Positions 45,045 through 55,652 of a stretch of DNA of 64,000 bases are shown one piece after another (the stretch's first letter is position 1; each line of letters begins with the position of its first letter). The notes under the pieces are model-generated. The model did no database searches. It saw only the letters and a list, made by a program, of their open reading frames with translations, and had not been told where the DNA came from. The position numbers and the translations under genes are program-made. Source of the DNA: Liopterus haemorrhoidalis (taxonomy: Eukaryota; Arthropoda; Insecta; Coleoptera; Dytiscidae); contig OZ020615.1 in assembly GCA_963971575.1 (NCBI GenBank), positions 61,513,379 through 61,577,378 on the forward strand, read 5' to 3'.

Positions 45045-45950
45045 CAAGATGTCTCAAAAGAAATTTTATATTTATTTAGCTTACTGCATGAACGCAACGT
45101 ATCCGAATGGCGCGGGGGTTATGTCAATCGGTAGCCTGGCTCTTGGGAATTCAGTCGCTATGGAGCGCTTCTCGGGAGCAGACCGCGCGTTATGCGTGCG
45201 AGAGTTTTACAAAAACGGTGATTCGGCGACTGTAGCGCGTAGAAAATTCTGCAGTATTCGAGGTTTTCGCCACTTAAATGATGCGCCAAGCATTCCTCTC
45301 ATTCGACATTGGGTTAAAAAGTTTGAAGAGACTGGTACAACGCTGGATAAATCAAAATCCGGGCGACCTAGGTCATCAAGAACGGTAGAAAACGTGGAGA
45401 ATGTTAATCAGTCTGTTCGTGACGACCCGAACCTTTCAATTCGGAAGCGCGCAAGTGCTTTAAATGTGCATAGATCATCATTACATCGCATTATGCACAA
45501 AGACCTAAAGCTACACCCCTACAAAATTCAATTGGTGCAAGAATTAAAGCCCCAAGATGCCAGTCAGAGGCTTGATTTCGTAAATCAGGAGAGGTGACAT
45601 AAATTGGCCTCCACGCAGTCCACATTTAACCCCTATGGACTTTTTCCTATGGGGTTATCTTAAATCTAAAGTTTACGCCAATAAACCGACTTCACTGGCG
45701 CATTTGAAAGAAAATATCCGTCACGAAATGGCAGCCATCCCTGAGTCCACCTGCCGAGACGTCATAAGTAATTTTACTGTTCGATTAAATGAGTGCCGAG
45801 AACGCGAGGGTCTACATTTAGACGATATTATTTTTATGAAATAAATCCCCAAAAAGTGTATTTTAATAATTAATAAACATTTTTTCTATATACGGCTTAC
45901 TTTTTTTTTAATCGATCCACTAAATATAAAATTTCTTTTGAGACACCTTG
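45045..45950 (+). mobile_element. DD41D mariner, copy 3, internally deleted
   Basis: The element is 906 bp, flanked by TA (45043-45044, 45951-45952). The left end has one change (caagatgtctcaaaag). Relative to copy 1 about 400 bp are missing between the codons for DFVNQ and GDINW (join at about 45588). Otherwise nearly identical. Confidence 0.95.
45121..45844 (+). pseudogene. DD41D transposase, catalytic core deleted
   Basis: The first frame (ATG 45121 to stop 45597, 158 codons) holds the complete DNA-binding half ending LDFVNQER. A second frame from 45635 carries MDFFLWGYLKSKVYANKPTS to the C-terminus; the third-Asp context remains but the first two aspartates are deleted. The truncated product may still bind element ends; that is inference. 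The join has microhomology (cagg/gagg). Confidence 0.92.
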
Positions 45951-45952
45951 TA

Positions 45953-47003
45953 TCTGGGTAAAAAATTCATGGGAAGCTGTAAAAGAAGAGACAATTATAG
46001 TCTTTTAAGAAAGCGGTATAAGCAACGCATTAGATGGTACTGAAGTTTTTAAAGAGATTGACGATAATTGTTCAGACGAAAATAATACGAACATACACTA
46101 GGAAGACGAGTGCTAGCACCGAGATTGAACTGAATGTTGCTGGTACAAGTTATCATAATAATAAATTAAAATTAAGAATTTCTGTATATATATATATTTT
46201 TTTCCACAAAATTGTCTCATAAATTTAGTGTGTCTTATGGTTCGAAAAAGACGATAATTTCTAATTTGTACTTTACATTACTAGGTTGCGAAAAATTATT
46301 TGACTTTTTATAAGTCCGTGAAAAATTATCTAACTTTTCACTGATCCGCGATGGAAAAAAGGTTAAAAATCAATGGTTTAGAATATTGGAAACTATGTAA
46401 AAATAATGCCCTGTAGCTTGATGAATTTAAAATTCTAATTATGATAAATTATGATAAATTCAGATATGATTTTTTCGTGAATGCATAACAGGAGTTACAC
46501 AAACGAGAACACATTTTTATTCAATGTAAACGCAAACATATTTGATAAGGATATAAATTGCTATATTATTCAATTAAGTAATTTTATGATAATATATTTT
46601 CGACAAGTTTTCAAAATTTCCAACATTCATGCAACAGAAACAATATAAGTTACAAGCTTAATTACGACACTGATTAAGTAACAACATTAATTTTAAAATG
46701 ATTAATACGATTTACGCCTTCTAATTTAAAAAATACAATTTTGAATTAAATTAAATCACCCTTGTCACAGAATATAACAATTAATTATTTACAAAAATTG
46801 CCATTTTCAACCACTTCAACGGCTTGACCGCATTTGCACATAGCATTGGTCGAACTGAGATACCAGCTAAGCTTCTTTAATAATAATCGTTTCTTTATTG
46901 ACTTGTGAGGTACTTCGTTTATAGGTAAAATATATTTTATTAAAAACTACATTAAACAGAGAGGAATAATTTCTTTTCTCATATTCATTTTTATTGTTAT
47001 GTA
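45953..47003. other. AT-rich non-coding stretch
   Basis: Bases 46284-46345 carry two weak direct repeats of gaaaaattatttgactttt. No coding recognised. Confidence 0.35.
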
Positions 47004-48060
47004 AGAGCGGGCTCGCATTTCATCTGCTCTGAGCGTTTTTGTGGACTGTCTTTTTTTACATTTTTTGCCGAAAATGTCAAAATTTTAAACTGTAACTCAA
47101 AAGTGACCATATATTTGTGATCTAAAGCTAAAAATTATAAGTAAACCAATTTTCCAACAAAAATAAAAAAATATATACAGACGATTCCGCTTAATTGGGC
47201 CACCGCTTAATTGGGGCAGCCGCTTATTTGGGCCAAATCTCAAAGAACAGAAACCAAACCAAGGAACCAACAGTAAATTTACATGTTTAATTGGGACAAC
47301 ATTCCGCTTAATTGGGACAGTAAATTTAAGATCACAGTACATATTATGTTACACATATTCTCAAGAAAAAATATGTATAAAGAATTTAATATTACAGCGT
47401 TATTTTATGCAGGAAGGAAATGAAGGGAGCCGCACTGAATACCTGTGCTGATTTTGTAGAAGTGAAATGTTACAAAAACAAAAGACAGACTACACTTGAC
47501 GCATTTTTGCATTGAATTAAATTGTATGTACCTATTTATTATTTGATTTTGGAATTTATTATTATTTTTTCTTAAAAAGTTTATATTTTTTGGTTATATG
47601 TAATTTATAGTTTTGTCCAAGAGTTTATAAAGTAAAATTATTGAAAGAAAAATATGCATTGTTTAATTTTATGTGAAATTCGCTTAATTGGGGCAGCCGC
47701 TTAATTGGGACAAAATGCCTAAGTTCCGATGTGTCCCAATTAAGCGGAATCGACTGTATTTTCCAAAAATTTTGAAATTTTGTTCAAAATATTTTAGTTT
47801 CTGATTTTAGTCAAAATATAGTTTTAAGCTAATTTTGGTGTGTGGATTATGAAAAAAATATTTAAAAAATTCATGGTTTCTTAGTTTTTGAGTTAAAGCC
47901 GATTTGGATCAGTTTTTTGTCTATAATTCCACAAATTTTGCCCAAAATTCAAAATGGACTAGATTTTGTTGATATATGACCAAAAATACATATTATGACC
48001 ATTTTTAAATAAAATCGGAGACAAAAATTTTTTACTTGAAAATCACGATTTTTTTAAGGT
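47004..48060 (-). repeat. AT-rich dispersed block, minus-strand copy
   Basis: The complement matches 8310-9526: begins at the equivalent of gatgaaatgtgagcctac, then atatggtcacttttgagtta, then, after a 579-bp insertion, aaaatttcaaaatttttgga, ccaaatcggctttaactcaa and the aaggtgtaac end, equivalent to aaggggtagacctt. No coding. Confidence 0.82.
47178..47756. mobile_element. pogo/Tigger-like MITE
   Basis: The element is 579 bp, flanked by TA (47176-47177, 47757-47758). Ends cagacgattccgcttaattg and complement of cagtcgattccgcttaattg. The word gcttaattgggaca recurs inside both ends. It sits inside the dispersed block: flanking sequence closes up to the uninterrupted form at about 8600-8680. Confidence 0.88.
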
Positions 48061-48556
48061 GTAACAAAAAAAAAAAACAACAAATAAAAAAAATCACATA
48101 TAATTAGCGAAAAATGAAACAAATTATTACTTAAGAAATTAACAGATTAAGGACCGAGGTTTTCATCTCAAAATTAAGTGGGTTGTAACTTATTAGACGA
48201 ATAGTTGCATAGCAAAAAAAAAAAAAACCATTTTTAAATAAAATCGGAGACAAAAATTTTTTACTTGGAAATCACGATTTTTTTAAGGTGTAACACAAAA
48301 AAAAAACAACAAATAAAAAAAATCACATATAATTAGCGAAAAATGAAACAAATTATTACTTAAGAAATTAACAGATTAAGGACCGAGGTTTTCATCTCAA
48401 AATTAAGTGGGTTGTAACTTATTAGGCGAATAGTTGCATAGCAAAAAAAAAAAAACCATTTTTAAATAAAATCGGAGACAAAAATTTTTTACTTGGAAAT
48501 CACGATTTTTTTAAGGTGTAACACAAAAAAAAACAACAAATAAAAAAAATCACATA
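47999..48556. repeat. Recent tandem duplication, unit about 229 bp
   Basis: Begins with atttttaaataaaatcggag at 48001, 48230 and 48458, giving about 2.4 nearly identical copies. Each holds aggaccgaggttttcatctc and ends in an A run. The first part of the unit is the end of the dispersed block; the rest (gcgaaaaatgaaacaaatta) is new. Confidence 0.92.
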
Positions 48557-48559
48557 GAT

Positions 48560-49394
48560 GACCTATGCATGAATGAATGACGTAAAACACATTACATATA
48601 ATTTTGTCAATAAATTATTATTTATTTATTTATTTATCTAGTGGAGAGGAAAAATAACGAATTTATTTGCTGTAACTGTCATTTGTCCGGCTCAAATATT
48701 TGAATATGTTGATATGCAATACAAGGAATATCGACCACAATTCTTTATAAAAAAACATTTAGATATATATTTGCAATAACAGATTTATCTTATTCAAAAA
48801 CAAACAGCAAAATCCTTAGTAACACCTCTTGGATATAATTAACAAAACCAAAACTAATTAAATTCTTACAAGAAGTGCAAATGATTAATGGGCGACAGTC
48901 TATGGCTTACATCTGTATAACATTGTTAACACTTCCTCACGAATGTAACATCTGCGAATGTAATCCTGTTCACGTCCACCATTGCTGTTGCATCCGTCCC
49001 ACTCGCTTTTGTCCGCCAGCAAATAGAGTCTTCACGTCCTGTGACAGGAGGCTACACCAGAGGGGATACACAGCAGGGGCGTCCTACAGGGTACAATAGA
49101 TTCTAGTTCTATTGTTAAACCATGCTTGCTTCACATTGGATGTACGTTATGCTTTTTAAACCTACTTCTATTGTATGAACTGTGAGTAGTCAGGAGTACT
49201 GGGAATTTTTGTTAGGGGTCATTCATGAATTGATATGGAGATTCAACTTGGAAATAAAACATGTATTTTCATATATGAATACATTATATATTTATTTAAA
49301 TGTGTGTGTGTGTCCATATATGAGGTGATAATATTCAAAACGCGTTTAGTCACAGAAATGAAATTCTGAGATAATTGCAATCTATATTGTTTCT
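48560..49394. other. No recognisable gene
   Basis: A 74-codon plus frame (48875-49099) lies in a more balanced patch with many Cys codons but no recognised domain. It may be chance. Confidence 0.3.
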
Positions 49395-49543
49395 TGTAGC
49401 ATTACTATTTATTATATACGTGAACAACTTTCCATCCGCTGTAAATAATAAATGTGTATTATATGCTGATGACACTAACATAATAATTACTTATAGTTGA
49501 AGGTAATGGGATTCGGACCAGTCAGAAAATAAAAACAAATTTA

Positions 49544-49592
49544 TTAACTTCGCTAACGTTTCGATTTAATTTAAATTTTCATCAGAGTTACA
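49544..49592 (-). ncRNA. Hammerhead-ribozyme-like motif
   Basis: On the minus strand: stem-I strand taact, core CTGATGA, a 5-bp stem II (ATTTA/TAAAT with loop AAT), GAAAC, then GTTAGCGA and the stem-I partner agtta. The core is exact. Stem III is very short or imperfect, and the usual uridine before the cleavage site is displaced. Hammerhead ribozymes are known from Penelope-like elements. Activity is not predicted with certainty. Confidence 0.5.
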
Positions 49593-49992
49593 AAGATATA
49601 TAGAAATATAAAATTATTAAATTGGTAAGTTTACATGTATAAAATTATGATAGTGTTCAAATTTAACAAGTCAAGTAGTTAAAATAAGCATTACAAAATT
49701 GTCGGAATTTAAAATATAACATAAAATAATAATTAAATAATAAAAACATATCAAATATGAGTTAAAGAATAAAAAACAATGTTAAATTTACATTACCTTA
49801 GTTAATAGTCACGATATAAAATATCAATTTTAAAAATTAATAGAGAACACATTCATATTGCCCGGTTATTGAACTCAGAGATAAGCATATGAATAAGCCA
49901 CGTATGAATTTGAAAAAGGGTTTGAGATGGTTGAAACAAGTAAGTAACGCTATCTATTAATAAATTAGAATTTGATTATTAGGTGAAATATG

Positions 49993-50493
49993 TTAGATTT
50001 TGAATTTTTTTAATATATTACAATAGATGGCGCTTATATTATCGCAGTCGGTTTTAAAGTTAACTAATTTAGGGTTCTGAATTATATGTATGCTCTCAGT
50101 AATCAACCTTTTAATGAGATTGTCTACTTTATCTAAGATTTTAGTTTGTTCAAAATTAAAATTGTGGTTAGTGGTGAAGAAATGGGTACTGAGTGCCGTG
50201 TTTTCTTTTTTATTTTTAAATTTATCCTGACAGCTAATTTTATGTTGGTATACTCGGTTTTTAAGATATTGTTTAGTCTGTCCAACATAGCCTAAATCAC
50301 ATCCTCCACAAGGAATGTGATAGACTACTGACGACATTTTATTAAATTCAGTAGGTTGTTTAATTTTTGAGTGGAGTTGATTAATAGTTTTAAGATTATA
50401 GAAAGCTAATTTTATATTATAGGGTTTAAAAAGTTTAGCAATTTTAAATGAAATATTTTTGATTCTGACTGGTCCGAATCCCATTACCTTCAA
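49993..50493 (-). CDS. Penelope-like GIY-YIG endonuclease domain
   Basis: An open frame of 166 codons. Residues about 57-85 read VVYHIPCGGCDLGYVGQTKQ and LKNRVYQHK, the GIY-YIG core (here VVY...GYVGQT) with a C-x2-C pair, followed by ALSTHFFTTNHNFNFEQTKI and LITESIHI, where the Arg/His and catalytic Glu blocks are expected. The domain nicks target DNA for retrotransposition. The reverse transcriptase that should precede it is absent. The first ten codons lie within the terminal inverted repeat, so the ATG is accidental. Confidence 0.88.
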   Translation of the reverse strand: MKVMGFGPVRIKNISFKIAKLFKPYNIKLAFYNLKTINQLHSKIKQPTEFNKMSSVVYHIPCGGCDLGYVGQTKQYLKNRVYQHKISCQDKFKNKKENTALSTHFFTTNHNFNFEQTKILDKVDNLIKRLITESIHIIQNPKLVNFKTDCDNISAIYCNILKKFKI

Positions 50494-50763
50494 CTATAAT
50501 TACTAACTTACGGACGTAACTCATCTAATCAATAATAATTACATCTAATTCCTTAGAAAGTATGATAAGTAAAAATAACGAAGTTGTTAACAAAGCCAAA
50601 CTGTGGTTTACATCAAACGGCCTTATCTTAAATGATAACAAAACTCAACACCTCCTATTTGTATTAAGAAACCATAATTTTGACAACCCAGATTTGGGTG
50701 TTCATCTCGACTCCACCCTCAAGTGGCATCATCACGTTAGCTCCCTATCCAATAAATTATGTA

Positions 50764-50886
50764 TACTAGCGTCGGCTAATCAGTGCAGTTACGTCACAAT
50801 ACGTAACAAAAGAATGTATTGTTTGGAACAATGCAATTGTTTATTACGTCGTGTGACATAATTGCACTTATTCGCCGACGCTAGTA
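50764..50886. mobile_element. Palindromic MITE of about 121 bp
   Basis: Ends tactagcgtcggctaat and complement of tactagcgtcggcgaat, then internal complementarity gtcacaatacgtaa/ttattacgtcgtgtgac, so nearly the whole element folds on itself. Flanked by TA. It interrupts the LINE thumb region. Confidence 0.9.
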
Positions 50887-51590
50887 TAGCACTATATATC
50901 TATTAAAAAATCTTATGGCCTCAGTTTCCAGAGAAATTGTTCGCATTACTTATCTTACATTGTTCCAGTCGCAAATATCCTATGCCATTTTAATCTAGAG
51001 ACATTCTCCTGCGGAAGAAAGAATATTTTCCTTACAACGACGTGCTGTAAGAATTCTGACCGAAGTCTCTTACCAAACCGACTGCAGAGTTTGTTTCCCT
51101 GAACTGGAAATTATGACACTGCCTTCTCTATTTATAATTCCCTATTGTATGCACACAGAAACTTGAATAAACTTGTAACACATGAGCAAATACATAACTA
51201 CAACACTCGAAATAATGGCAAAATCTATCCAACCTATATAAGACTCCAAAAATCAAAAAATAGTACTGATTATTATTCAGTAAAGTGCTTGAATATACTG
51301 CTTGATAATTTTAAATCTGACTGTTTCAATACTTTTAAAAATAAAATAATAACATTATTAATAGACAATCTATTTTATTGTCAATGAATTCTTGTCTTAT
51401 AAATTTTAAGGCGCTTGCTAGCTAGTATAAATCTCTCTGAACTCTTGTATTAATATTTAATGCTATATTTATATTTTCTTCTACTTTATATTATTATCTT
51501 GTGTATTATATTATGTGTAATTACGATTGACATTAAACGATTTATGTATTGTAACATAGTCAATAAATTATATTATTATTATATTAATTA

Positions 51591-52504
51591 AATTGGCTAT
51601 GTCTGTTTCTCTTAATTTTTTGGTCTCGTATTTGTTTCTATACTCTAAAAAAAGTAGTATACTACTTTGGAATTTTCTTTTTCTTTCTTTCGTAATTTTT
51701 GTTGCAGTCGTAGATTTGTGGTTATGAGTTTAATTTTATCATTTCGATGATTTATAAATTATGTTTACAATATTAAACAGAACTAATGCAGTATTTTGAA
51801 GATCATTTGAACAAAGTAATCACTTAATTTTCCGTCCCTTCTCGAGCAAAGACAGTGATGCGATCCCCTGATAAGGATGTTTGAAGAAACGTACCCTCTG
51901 TATATAATAAGGTTAGGCTTCCATAATGCAATATAAAAATATGGTTGTCAGGACCGAGCCAAGCCAACAGTCTCCATTACTGAAATTGACTTTTGAAATT
52001 TGAAACCTTTACGATAAAACTAGAAGCATCACGTTGATAAACACAATACGCACGAATGCTCAAAGTTTTTAAACAAATTGTGTAGAAATTGTAACTATTC
52101 TGAAAATATACAACGTTACTGGTCCCTATTAACGTAACTAGGGGGGGGGGGCGTCCACTCCAAGCGGCACTTCTTGTCTATCACAATAAAAAAATTAAAA
52201 TAAATAAAATAGCTTTGTGATAATATTAAATATCAATAATTCAAAATATAGAAATATTTAAAATAGTTTTGTTACAATTGCTGTTAGTGTTGCTAGTTGT
52301 GAAAGAAGTTCATCTAAATTAAAGCTCATTAAAAATTATTTAAGATCTACAATGAGTACATTGCGATTAAAAAATCTTGCAATATTCCTCTAAATAGTAA
52401 TGAGATTATGTCAATCCTTATATCTTCCATATACAACCATTGGCAACAAGAATACATAGATTCTCTACAGTTCAAAGGATCATACAACAAAGCAGATTTT
52501 TTAT
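51591..52504. other. No recognisable gene
   Basis: AT-rich; an 11-base G run at 52141. No coding recognised. Confidence 0.3.
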
Positions 52505-52643
52505 ATCCACTTTTTACTTGCCCGACCTTAATATATAAGGGGCAAGTATTGTAATCGCGAAAATTTTCGATGTCGAGATTTTGACGGATGACCACGTTTC
52601 ATGGTCCAGGGAATCCAAAAAACCTATTTTCGAAGTGCCGTCC

Positions 52644-52680
<37 letters not shown>

Positions 52681-53070
52681 TGTCTGTGTGTATACACGAT
52701 AACTCAAAAACGGTTTAACTTAAAGAGTTCGTTCTGGTACTAAAAAATTCTCCTATTAAATAGGAAGAACCCTATTGTTTTTTATGAAAATCGGTTGACT
52801 AGAAATGGGAGTTTACTCGTGTCGATTTTAATATTTTTGCGAATATTTAGCAACAGAAAAATATTTCGAAAAAATTTATTGAACAAAAGTTACTATAAAT
52901 GCAATAACTAATAACTTTTATTTGAGACGTTTTTTGATAAAACGAAAAATTTCCAAAATTTTTTGTAAAATTATTTAAAATTTTTCCAACTCTCAATTTT
53001 TTCATACTTATATGTAACGTTTCCATGGTCATGATAATTAATTCGTAACTAGTAAAGCAAGCCTTGGACA
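52505..53070 (-). repeat. Diverged relative of repeat family A
   Basis: Bases 52801-53030 are the complement of family A (gggagtttactcgtgtcgat, aacttttatttgagacgttt). Bases 52530-52640 keep the same layout with other bases (aaggggcaagtattgtaatc, tcgagattttgacggatgac), and (tg)n at 52646-52679 takes the place of the (gaca) tract. Confidence 0.75.
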
Positions 53071-53349
53071 AAAATTTGTATAGAACATAATTTGATGTAT
53101 TTTTGAAGATTTATCTAAATATATAAATTTTTTTTTTTTTTTAGTTTATTTTTTTTTAAATATTTTTTTTATGGGAGGGCAAGTCTAGCGGAGGTTTCCT
53201 TTCGCCACTGGTTTTAAAATATATTTATTTAGGTGTGCTTCAACTGCTTGTTTATTAGCACCCCGAAATATCTGTTTTACAAATTTAGTGTAATTACATA
53301 ATCAATATAACATATAAATATTTATTATAATAAATTTAGACTATTAGAA
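53071..53349. other. AT-rich, nothing recognised
   Basis: Long T and A runs. tttcgccactg (53199-53209) resembles a hAT right end, but no partner is found. Confidence 0.3.
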
Positions 53350-54135
53350 ACTATGTGAAAATTTATATGTTGTCGAGTAGGTTTGTATCTTCTAGAAATT
53401 TTAAAATGTTTTTTTCATACGTATTGGTTGAAATTTGTAGTGCGTCTGTTGGAAGTTTGTGTTTGATTCTTTGTACTGTATATTGTAGACATTCTAGAAG
53501 TACGTGTTCCACCATAAGTTGTGTGTTGCAGGTGGAGCAAATGGGTGGTGTCTTTTTCTCGAATATTTATTGATGTGTGAGTCGTGTGTGTCCAATTTTG
53601 ATTCTTGTTAGAATTATTTGTTCATGTCTTGTTGTATACTTTTGCGGACTTTTGAATTTTGTGGCGGATGTTGTTCCCTTCTTCTTGCAGTTTTCTTTTG
53701 AAAAATCTCTTGGCATCATATGTTGAGGTAGGCATTTGAGTTATTTCTTGGTGTATGGCCTCCTTGGCAGCTTCGTCTGCTTTTTCATTTCCTGGGATGT
53801 TGCGATGTGATAGAACCCATAATACTGTGATTTTCTTCCCCTGGTCAATACAGTAGTGGATGTTATCTTGAATTTTTTGGATGATGGTGTCTTTTGGATA
53901 GTTTTGTTTCATGGTTGCAATGGAGCTGAGGAAATCAATATGTATTATGAAGTCTTCTTTATTTGGAATGCCTTTTATATATTCTGTTGCTTTTATATAT
54001 CCACTTTTATCCGGCTTAGATTTAATCACACCTTCTCTCCATATCATCTGCATAGAATGGTTTCGTTTCCTTTCTGTCCATGTGATAATTTGTCTGTCAG
54101 CGATTCGAACCATACTAGTAGAGTAGATTCAAATA
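53350..54135 (-). pseudogene. LINE RNase H domain and C-terminus
   Basis: A 163-codon open frame from 54113: IHIDFLSSIATMKQNYPKDT (the D-S/L..S..A block), IIQKIQDNIHYCI, ITVLWVLSHRNIPGNEKADE (SH..I.GNE.AD), AAKEAIHQEIT, FFKRKLQEE. After the stop, another frame gives LTRIKIGHTRLTHQ, PPICSTCNTQLMVEHVLLEC. RNase H removes the RNA strand during reverse transcription. It still has the final His and Asp blocks; the first catalytic residues are upstream and missing. 5'-truncated. Related to 19685 and 16729. Confidence 0.9.
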
Positions 54136-55650
54136 GAGAAGGATACACGACCGTTACAAAATTGTGCAAACAAGATAATTTGCGCAACGCCAGTGGCAGA
54201 GACAAATAAAATATTTTTAAACGAAATGGGACAATGAAATAATATTTTTTATTGAAATAGTTAAGGAACGATTTAAAAGCTATATATTAAAATATAAATG
54301 AAAAAATGTAAATAAAATGCTGTTTAATATAAATATGTCAGTCATAAATGACAGAAGGCAAATTAATTTTGAATAGAAAAATAAATATGCCGATCAGTCG
54401 GGAAAAAAAATATATATTGTAGTAAAATTAATTTTATTATTAAATTTACAAAATAATAATATATTATTATAATAATCATTTATTTATTTAACTTATACTG
54501 CTATAAAGTTATGTCATATGTACTCTTAGAGATGCCAGTTGCAGCAATTACTCGTTCTCGGAAATTAGTTACAGGAATTTTGAAGTTTTTCAAATTAACT
54601 TCCTCCTTCATGAACTGCATAACATTATTAATAATTTCGCGGCTCTGGCTATGAAGCACTTGTCCTTTACGTCCCACAAATTGCTTCTGTATTTTGTAAA
54701 ACACTGTTTTTAAAATCAAAACAAATGAATTTCATAACCTCAACTTATCCTATTGTTCTATTACCAAATATGTAATTTTCTACTTACGTCGTCTAACAAA
54801 TAATTCGTATTAAAAAATACGATTTTAGATTGTAGATGTATTTTAATAATATAGATATTTTATATAAACACGTTGGAAGCTCCTAACTCATACAAGACTT
54901 CTACGGCTATGAGTAACAAACCTAACATCCCTATTATAAGTAAATTAGACCCGTCTAGACGAAAATGGTTTCTGCACACTTTTATTCATGTACTCAACTC
55001 TATTTGAATCTACTCTCCGTCTAGTTATGGTTTTGACGACGTTTCAAAAATGTTAATTTATGATAAATACAGAGCAATCATTCAGAAACAAAATTCGTGT
55101 AATGCAATATATACAGATCTAATTCATTAACGTAATATAATTCTATTCAGAAACTAAAAATAAATTCGTGCATTTTTCCTAGTAACCCAGACGTCGTGTT
55201 ATGTTAGAAATTTATCTGAAAATCTACAGATAAAGAAAATAATTACAATATTGTATATCATATTTCAAAATTTCGCGACACCACAGGGGCTTTGGAGTCC
55301 CTACCGAGAACTACAATGTTTCAAGTAAAATTATAAATGTGATGGAGAGATATCATTTTATTTTTCTGTTTGCATATAATTTAAATAAATATTATAATTT
55401 CTTATTACACGTCAAGATATTCTAATTTCTAATTCTGCCTTTTTAGTTCAACTTCTCATAATGAGTAGATTCTATTACTAAGATATATCCGTCATTTTCA
55501 AACTTAGATTTTAAGCGTTTTTTGCGTATCATGTATCACTTAAATCAAAGCTTTTACTAAAAGTAAACTCATAAATTAATCTTGGAAATGATTGTACGAT
55601 ATAAATAGTAACTTAATTTTTAAGGTTCTGTAGGTATGATCCAACCCAAA
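54136..55650. other. AT-rich non-coding stretch
   Basis: A 72-codon minus frame at 54501-54719 (MILKTVFYKIQKQFVGRKGQ, RVIAATGISKSTYDITL) resembles the N-terminal helix-turn-helix of some transposon-derived proteins, with frames closed on both sides. Not assigned. The rest is non-coding. Confidence 0.35.
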
Positions 55651-55652
55651 AT

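Larger units (their letters stand above)
49492..50496 (-). mobile_element. Penelope-like element, 5'-truncated, with inverted ends
   Basis: The two ends are a perfect 37-bp inverted repeat (49491-49527 and 50463-50499) starting ttatagttgaaggtaatggg. Flanking 8-mers taattact (49484-49491 and 50497-50504) are identical, consistent with target duplication. Inside, on the minus strand, lie an endonuclease frame and about 500 bp of 3' untranslated sequence. The inverted copy of the 5' end at the 3' end is a known structural habit of Penelope-like elements. Confidence 0.85.
49395..51590 (+). pseudogene. Jockey-like LINE, interrupted twice
   Basis: The left part encodes VALLFIIYVNNFPSAV and CVLYADDTNIII (catalytic YADD). 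After the Penelope-like insert it resumes at about 50530: IIITSNSLESMISKNNEVVN, KAKLWFTSNGLILNDNKTQH, LGVHLDSTLKWHHHVSSLSN. After the palindromic MITE: LMASVSREIVRITYLTLFQS, SLQRRAVRILTE, and in another frame HNYNTRNNGKIY plus a final FKNKIITLLIDNLF. 5'-truncated near 49395; the 3' end runs into (att)n near 51560. Frame changes lie outside the inserts, so it was already decaying. Confidence 0.9.

Noticed and set aside
52126..53209. hAT element from gtaactaggggg to tttcgccactg
   Set aside because: The two ends are not complementary and flanks show no duplication.
54501..54719. 72-codon frame with a transposase-like helix-turn-helix look
   Set aside because: Too short and no second motif to support a family.
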